Shown in pieces: positions 60,701-64,000 of a stretch of 64,000 nt of DNA. Each line of letters starts with the position of its first letter. Positions within the stretch are counted from its first letter, which is position 1. The notes beneath the pieces are model-generated. The model saw nothing but the letters and a program-made list of their open reading frames with translations. It was not told where the DNA came from and made no database searches. The position numbers were made by a program, and so were the translations under genes. This stretch comes from Herbaspirillum sp. ASV7. Its GTDB lineage: Bacteria > Pseudomonadota > Gammaproteobacteria > Burkholderiales > Burkholderiaceae_D. The stretch spans positions 1 through 64,000 of the forward strand of contig NZ_JAELUH010000005.1 of the NCBI RefSeq assembly GCF_016429215.1, in the 5' to 3' direction.

Positions 60701-62419
60701 CTAGCGCCAGTGCTTCAGGCGCGAGGTCTTGCCGATACCGGGGTTGAAGCTGTTGGTCGGGTCGAGCCTGCGATAGAAATCTTCCAGCGCAGGTTCGGCC
60801 CGGTATTGATGGCCGACGTTATGTTCGGCCGGGTATTTGGCGCCCTTGGCGTCTAGCAGGGCCAGGATGGCTGATTTGACCTGCTCGCAGTCTTCCCCCT
60901 TCCTGACCAGGTATTCCTGGTGCATTACGTGGCAAAAGAAGTGGCCGCAATACATGGTGAAGCGGATCTTCTCGGCGATCTCGGGCGGCAATTGCTCGAA
61001 CCAGTCGCGGGTATTGCGTGGTAACGCGATATCCAGCGCCACTATATCTTCCACCTCCCGCGCATGGACGGCGCGATAGCGTACGATGGCGGCGCCCACC
61101 ACGAAGCGGTTGAGGAAGGCCGCCCTGCCCTCGTCGGCATCACATTCCAAGAAATCCCCCGTCGCCGATGGCATACGCGCCTGCAGGAAGCCCCGCGCAA
61201 AGGCCGCGCCGTCTTCACTCATCTTCAGCAGCAGGTGGTGCTGGTAGCGATCCCGATATTGCGTCAACCGCACCGGCAAATGGCGCGGCAAGCAGCCGGA
61301 GAACCGCTGCAGCAGCCGATCACTGCAGCCGGGGCGCAGGCCCAGCCGCTCCAGCCAGGCGTCGACCCGGCTCTTCATGGCGAAGGCCCGCATCAGACTT
61401 TCCGTGCCGAAATGATGGATGAAGAGGAACAGGTCCTTGCCATAGCGCTCGCTGGCCTCGAAGGCGGAGCGATGCATGTATTCGCCGGCAATCGGCAGAT
61501 GCGGCGCCTGCTGCAGCAGCCCGCGCCGGATGTCTTCCAGTTCGGCGGCGTCGTTGCTGCCGATGTAGAACACGGTGGACGAGGCATCGGCCGCAAAGGT
61601 GTCCAGCCGCAGTGCGAATACCACCACGTGGCCGGCCGAACCTGAGGCCTCGTAGAGACGGCGCGGGTCGGCGTTGTAGCGGGCTGGCGTGGCGGCGTCG
61701 ACATCGCGCACATGCTGGGCATACTCATGATCGGACGCATGGCGGCCGCCGCAGTCGCAGTCGGCGGCAGCACTAGCGCCACCTGCATCGGTATTGGGCA
61801 ATTGGCCGCTGTCCAGGCGGTCGAGGATTTCTTCCGGTGTCTCTCCCAATTCCAGCCCCAGATGATTGACCAGACGCAGTTGGCCGTCGCCATCCACCTG
61901 CGCATACAGCGCCAACTGGGTATAGGCCGGACCACGGCGTATCAGCGAGCCACCGGAGTTGTTGCAGATGCCGCCGGTGACGGAGGCGCCCATGCAGCTG
62001 GATCCGATCACCGAATGCGGCTCCCGCCCAAGCGGCTTCAGGGTGCGTTCCAGCTGGTCCAGCGTGACGCCGGGCTGGGTCAGCACCTGCTGTCCCTGTG
62101 CCAGCAGTTCCAGCCGACGCAGGCGCAAGGTGTTGAGCACGATCACGGGCCGGTCATAGCCCGCTTCGGCAGGGCTGGAGCCGCCCGTCAGGCCGGTGTT
62201 GGCCGCCTGGCAGATGACGATGGTATCGGCCGCATGACAGGCCTGCAGCACCTGCCACATCTGGCGCAGGCTGCCGGGGCGCACCACGGCGGCCGCGTCG
62301 CCCTGGCCATAGCGGTAGCCCCGGCAATAACGGCGCTTGGCGGCGGCGTTGGTCAGCACGTGGGGCGGGCCCACGATGTCCTGCAGGCTGCGGATCAAGG
62401 CGTCCATCGTCGGGCTCAC
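60701..62419 (-). CDS. dld: quinone-dependent D-lactate dehydrogenase
   Basis: 572 residues, the length of E. coli Dld (FAD, membrane-associated). The FAD domain has VICQAANTGLTGGSSPAEAG and SVIGSSCMGASVTGGICNNS. The C-terminal cap contains LPRNTRDWFEQLPPEIAEKI, FCHVMHQEYLVRKGEDCEQV and AEHNVGHQYRAEPAL. An unusual Ala/Gly-rich insert with CDCGG occurs at about residues 211-226. The GTG start at 62419 overlaps the permease stop (GTGA), so the gene is coupled to a sugar-type ABC importer; an ATG at 62407 is an alternative. Confidence 0.92.
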   Translation of the reverse strand: MSPTMDALIRSLQDIVGPPHVLTNAAAKRRYCRGYRYGQGDAAAVVRPGSLRQMWQVLQACHAADTIVICQAANTGLTGGSSPAEAGYDRPVIVLNTLRLRRLELLAQGQQVLTQPGVTLDQLERTLKPLGREPHSVIGSSCMGASVTGGICNNSGGSLIRRGPAYTQLALYAQVDGDGQLRLVNHLGLELGETPEEILDRLDSGQLPNTDAGGASAAADCDCGGRHASDHEYAQHVRDVDAATPARYNADPRRLYEASGSAGHVVVFALRLDTFAADASSTVFYIGSNDAAELEDIRRGLLQQAPHLPIAGEYMHRSAFEASERYGKDLFLFIHHFGTESLMRAFAMKSRVDAWLERLGLRPGCSDRLLQRFSGCLPRHLPVRLTQYRDRYQHHLLLKMSEDGAAFARGFLQARMPSATGDFLECDADEGRAAFLNRFVVGAAIVRYRAVHAREVEDIVALDIALPRNTRDWFEQLPPEIAEKIRFTMYCGHFFCHVMHQEYLVRKGEDCEQVKSAILALLDAKGAKYPAEHNVGHQYRAEPALEDFYRRLDPTNSFNPGIGKTSRLKHWR

Positions 62420-63426
62420 TGGACGAAGAAGCGCACGCGGATGGCGTCGATGGCAACGGCGATGAAGATCATCACCCCGCCGATCATGCCGACATAGAAC
62501 GAGGGCACGTTGGTGATGGCCAGGCCGACCTGGATCACCGTCAGCAGCAGCACGCCACCGAGGATGCCCAGTACGCTGCCACGCCCGCCGAATACGCTCA
62601 CACCGCCGATGATGGGGGCGGCAATCGCATACAGCAGATAGCTCGCGCCCTGGTTGGAAGTGATGGCGATCTGCCAGGAAGCCAGCAGATAACCGGCAAC
62701 CCCCGCCAGGAAACCGGCCAGGGCGTAGCAGATGATCTTGATCCGGTGTACCCGGATGCCGGCCGCATGCGAGGCCAGTGCATTACCGCCCACGGCGTAG
62801 ATGGAGCGGCCCAGCACGGTCCGGCGCAGCAGCACCGACATCGCCAGCAAGGCCAGTACGAAGATCACCGGCATGATCGGCCAGCCGCCCAGCGTGGCCG
62901 AGCCGATCCAGATGTAGCCATCGTCGAGGTTGGTGATGGTCTTGCCCTGGGTCAGCGCCAGCAAGGCACCCTGCAGCACGATCATCATGGACAGCGTCTG
63001 GATCAGCGAGACCATGCGCAGTCGGGTGATGCACAGGCCGTTGAACCAGCCGATCAGGGTGGCCACCGCCACGCCGGCCAGCATGGTGATCCACCACGGC
63101 CCGCCGACGCTGGCATACAGCCAGGCGCCGATGGCCGAGGAAAAGCCCAGGTTGGCCGGCAGCGACAGGTCGATCTCGCCTACCAGCAGCGGCAGGGCCA
63201 CTGCCAGCGCCAGCAGGCCCAGCACGGTGGCCTGGACCAGGATGTTCTGCAGGTTCATCACGCTGAGGAAGAACTGGCTGAACAGGCCGAAGCCCAGCAC
63301 CAGGGCGACCAGCCAGATCCAGACCACATTGCGAAGGACCCAGCCCAGTACCTGACGCGGTCGGCGTGGTCTTCTGGCGGGCTTGGCGGCGTCGGCGGCG
63401 TTGCCGATTTCTGTTGCGCTTGTCAT
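62416..63426 (-). CDS. sugar-type ABC transporter permease
   Basis: 336 residues of the RbsC-like BPD_transp_2 family with about 8-10 membrane helices: LLVGEIDLSLPANLGFSSAI, IGWFNGLCITRLRMVSLIQT, YAIAAPIIGGVSVFGGRGSV. AAGGAGACACCC precedes the ATG at 63426; the longer upstream frame is not permease-like. Upstream is a matching two-domain ATPase, and downstream the overlapping D-lactate dehydrogenase. The substrate may be a sugar or a hydroxyacid-linked compound (inference). Confidence 0.9.
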   Translation of the reverse strand: MTSATEIGNAADAAKPARRPRRPRQVLGWVLRNVVWIWLVALVLGFGLFSQFFLSVMNLQNILVQATVLGLLALAVALPLLVGEIDLSLPANLGFSSAIGAWLYASVGGPWWITMLAGVAVATLIGWFNGLCITRLRMVSLIQTLSMMIVLQGALLALTQGKTITNLDDGYIWIGSATLGGWPIMPVIFVLALLAMSVLLRRTVLGRSIYAVGGNALASHAAGIRVHRIKIICYALAGFLAGVAGYLLASWQIAITSNQGASYLLYAIAAPIIGGVSVFGGRGSVLGILGGVLLLTVIQVGLAITNVPSFYVGMIGGVMIFIAVAIDAIRVRFFVQ

Positions 63427-63466
63427 GCGGGTGTCTCCTTTTGTCATGGTCTGTTCCAGGCGGCGC

Positions 63467-64000
63467 TCATTGCGAAAGCTGACGCAGCCTGTCGGTACTG
63501 ATGTCGTCGCCCTCGACCACATGGGCGATGCGCCCGCGCTGGAAAATGCAGACGCGGTCCGCTGCCCGGGCCAGTTCGTCGACATCGGTGGAGACGATGA
63601 TCACGCTCACGCCGGCCCGGCTCAGCTGATCGAGGATGCGCAGGACGTCCTGCTTGACGCCCACGTCGATGCCACGGGTCGGCTCGTCCAGGATCAGCAG
63701 GCGCGGCATGGTCGCCAGCACGCGCCCCAGGCAGACCTTCTGCTGGTTGCCGCCGCTGAGGGTATTGACGGCCTCGTCAGCGCTACCGGCCTTGATGCCC
63801 ATGCGGTTAAAGTAGGAGGAACAGACCTGCTGCTCCTGTCCACGATCGACCAGGCCGCGCCGGATGCGCTGGCGCAGTGAGGACAGCGCGATGTTCTCGC
63901 GGATCGATAGATGCCCCACCACACCGTCGCGACGGCGGTCGTCGGAAAGATAGGCGATGCCCATGGCGAAGGCCTGGTCAGGCGTCTGCGGCACGCGGGC
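63467..64000 (-). CDS. sugar-type ABC transporter ATP-binding protein (partial, right edge)
   Basis: The last 177 codons of an RbsA/MglA-type ATPase; the 5' part lies beyond the window. The second ABC domain is present: MGIAYLSDDRRRDGVVGHLS, signature LSGGNQQKV, Walker B LLILDEPTRGIDVGVK and His-loop-like VSVIIVSTDVDELA. It pairs with the permease 40 bp downstream. A binding-protein gene probably lies further right. Confidence 0.9.
   Translation of the reverse strand, partial: ARVPQTPDQAFAMGIAYLSDDRRRDGVVGHLSIRENIALSSLRQRIRRGLVDRGQEQQVCSSYFNRMGIKAGSADEAVNTLSGGNQQKVCLGRVLATMPRLLILDEPTRGIDVGVKQDVLRILDQLSRAGVSVIIVSTDVDELARAADRVCIFQRGRIAHVVEGDDISTDRLRQLSQ

Noticed and set aside
1-64000. tRNA, rRNA, IS elements, prophage and CRISPR arrays
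   Set aside because: None recognised on reading; no transposase, phage structural gene or spaced direct-repeat series is present. A covariance-model scan would be needed to exclude tRNAs formally.

Overview
The window looks like the chromosome of a high-GC betaproteobacterium, most likely Herbaspirillum or a close relative in the Oxalobacteraceae. This is inferred from gene families and codon usage; no rRNA or marker gene is present to confirm it. The left edge is a contig end. Bases 10-42 are an Illumina Nextera transposase adapter still attached to the sequence, so the first 42 bases are not genomic. No tRNA, rRNA, IS element, prophage or CRISPR array was recognised.

Region by region. 1-1383: a 5'-truncated cytochrome b561 fragment, a small uncertain ORF, and debris of a SnoaL-like gene and an aldo/keto reductase. 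1384-4147: a GlxA-type AraC regulator divergent from an exported alpha/beta hydrolase, then a YceI protein whose N-terminus is the start of a cytochrome b561. 4298-14403: a catabolic cluster between two LysR regulators, containing a three-subunit GlcDEF-type 2-hydroxyacid dehydrogenase, 4-hydroxyphenylpyruvate dioxygenase, an MFS carrier and a Tat-type carboxylesterase. This arrangement suggests use of 4-hydroxyphenyllactate, perhaps from esters. 14572-15518: azoreductase and YciI. 16187-22308: a FecI/FecR/TonB-receptor iron unit followed by a DUF535 protein and a miniature orphan FliD-like protein. 22350-24605: a solute-binding protein and a diguanylate cyclase. 24669-26888: a tyrosine recombinase divergent from a KfrA-like coiled-coil protein.

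28167-30302: a complete persulfide-response operon (BigR-like repressor, two YeeE/YedE half-transporters, persulfide-dioxygenase-type hydrolase). 30424-38575: VIT-family metal transporter, DUF2306 protein, hybrid histidine kinase, glyoxalase-like protein, AsmA and a chemoreceptor. 38802-44881: a ribose operon transcribed leftwards in the order rbsB-A-C-R-K-D, with a perfect 16-bp operator in front. 45167-45549: two tiny paralogous membrane proteins with their own terminator. 46017-49465: NhaA, DUF2145, an exported unknown protein and a universal stress protein behind a perfect FNR/Anr box. 49673-55852: a leftward unit of polar amino-acid ABC importer plus hutD-hutF-hutG, with an IclR regulator upstream. 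56104-60684: GntR regulator, acnD and prpF. 60701-64000: a leftward sugar-type ABC importer (cut by the right edge) coupled to a D-lactate dehydrogenase.

The most interesting items are the putative hydroxyphenyllactate/ester cluster, the miniature FliD-like protein behind DUF535, the tandem micro-membrane proteins, the recombinase/KfrA pair, the b561-YceI chimera and the FNR-controlled Usp promoter.
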